Assembly (NCBI RefSeq): GCF_016629525.1
Contig: NZ_AP024269.1
Coordinates: 4,290,001 to 4,354,000 of the forward strand
Direction of reading: 5' to 3'
From: Kaistia sp. 32K
GTDB taxonomy: Bacteria; Pseudomonadota; Alphaproteobacteria; Rhizobiales; Kaistiaceae
Length of the DNA stretch: 64,000 bases
The notes beneath the pieces were generated by a model. The model did no database searches and had not been told where the DNA came from. It was given only the letters and a program-made list of their open reading frames with translations. Below, piece after piece: positions 63,776-64,000 of this stretch. Made by a program: the position numbers and the translations under genes. How positions within the stretch are numbered: position 1 is the stretch's first letter; each line of letters begins with the position of its first letter.

Positions 63776-64000
63776 ATGAAGTCTGGCTTGGAACTCAAAC
63801 AGACCTGGCCGCTCCCGAGCCGACCGCGCCCGATCACCATCATCGGCGCCGGCGACATCGTCACCAGCGCGCATCTGCCCGCCTATCGCAAGATCGGCCT
63901 ACCGGTCGCCGGCATCTTCGATCTCGACCTCGACAAGGCGCGCGCCGTCGCCGCCGAGTTCGATATTCCCGTCGTCTATGACAGCCTGGCGGCGGCGATC
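63776..64000 (+). CDS. Gfo/Idh/MocA-type oxidoreductase, N-terminus (3' end outside window)
   Basis: 75 codons are visible from an ATG with GGGAGG upstream. PITIIGAGDIVTSAHLPAYRKIGLPVAGIFDLDLDKARAVAAEFDIP is the standard Rossmann start of Gfo/Idh/MocA dehydrogenases, which oxidise or reduce sugars and inositols with NAD(P). It is divergent from the glycosidase-like gene and probably begins an operon that continues beyond the window. Confidence 0.88.
   Translation, partial: MKSGLELKQTWPLPSRPRPITIIGAGDIVTSAHLPAYRKIGLPVAGIFDLDLDKARAVAAEFDIPVVYDSLAAAI

Overview
The window is a high-GC stretch (roughly two thirds G+C by eye) of a chromosome or large replicon of an alphaproteobacterium, most likely in the Hyphomicrobiales (Rhizobiales). 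The grounds are the many sugar and oligosaccharide ABC operons of rhizobial type, an alpha-galactoside locus laid out like the agp locus of Sinorhizobium, an oxyR-ahpC-ahpD cluster, DUF992 and DUF3830 proteins, ATGA/GTGA gene overlaps, and the intergenic mirror repeats common in that order. No phage, IS element, tRNA, rRNA or CRISPR was seen. Genus was not determined.

Layout. 1-19.2 kb is mainly housekeeping: the 3' end of pyruvate carboxylase, an extensin-like protein, a bdhA/patatin/GNAT operon, a Zur-type regulator, ispG, a META-domain protein, a short-chain polyprenyl diphosphate synthase, a membrane acyltransferase, ahpD-ahpC divergent from oxyR-mtgA, a SnoaL-like protein, an FAH-family enzyme resembling 2-keto-3-deoxy-pentonate dehydratases, and an MsbA-like exporter. 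19.5-27.2 kb holds guanine deaminase and a five-gene sugar importer operon ending in a GH1 glycosidase. 27.5-29.2 kb holds an MhqO/MhqD-like pair. 29.4-34.5 kb is a ROK-regulated ribose/fructose-type importer with an SDR. 34.5-35.3 kb is a gene-free, repeat-rich stretch. 35.3-38.7 kb carries DUF3830, DUF992, a diguanylate cyclase and a glycine-rich membrane protein. 38.8-45.3 kb is an araFGH-type importer with a sugar-acid dehydratase, an SDR and a divergent FadR-type regulator. 45.4-46.7 kb is a divergent NmrA/HxlR pair. 46.8-51.4 kb is ribonucleotide reductase preceded by a cobalamin riboswitch. 51.5-61.7 kb is the alpha-galactoside locus (AraC regulator, GH4, five-gene uptake and hydrolysis operon). 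61.9-64 kb starts another sugar locus: an unassigned glycosidase-like protein divergent from a Gfo/Idh/MocA oxidoreductase.

How the genes work together. Four importers feed glycosidases or sugar dehydrogenase/dehydratase pairs, so the region is built for plant-derived sugars. In each of the four transport operons the binding-protein gene is followed by a stem-loop before the next gene, the usual device for making more binding protein than membrane components.

The most notable locus is ribonucleotide reductase. The small subunit has phenylalanine where class Ia enzymes carry the radical tyrosine and glutamate as first metal ligand, as in the chlamydial class Ic (Mn/Fe) enzyme. Its large-subunit gene lies behind a cobalamin riboswitch, which predicts repression when B12 is available and a second, B12-dependent reductase elsewhere in the genome.
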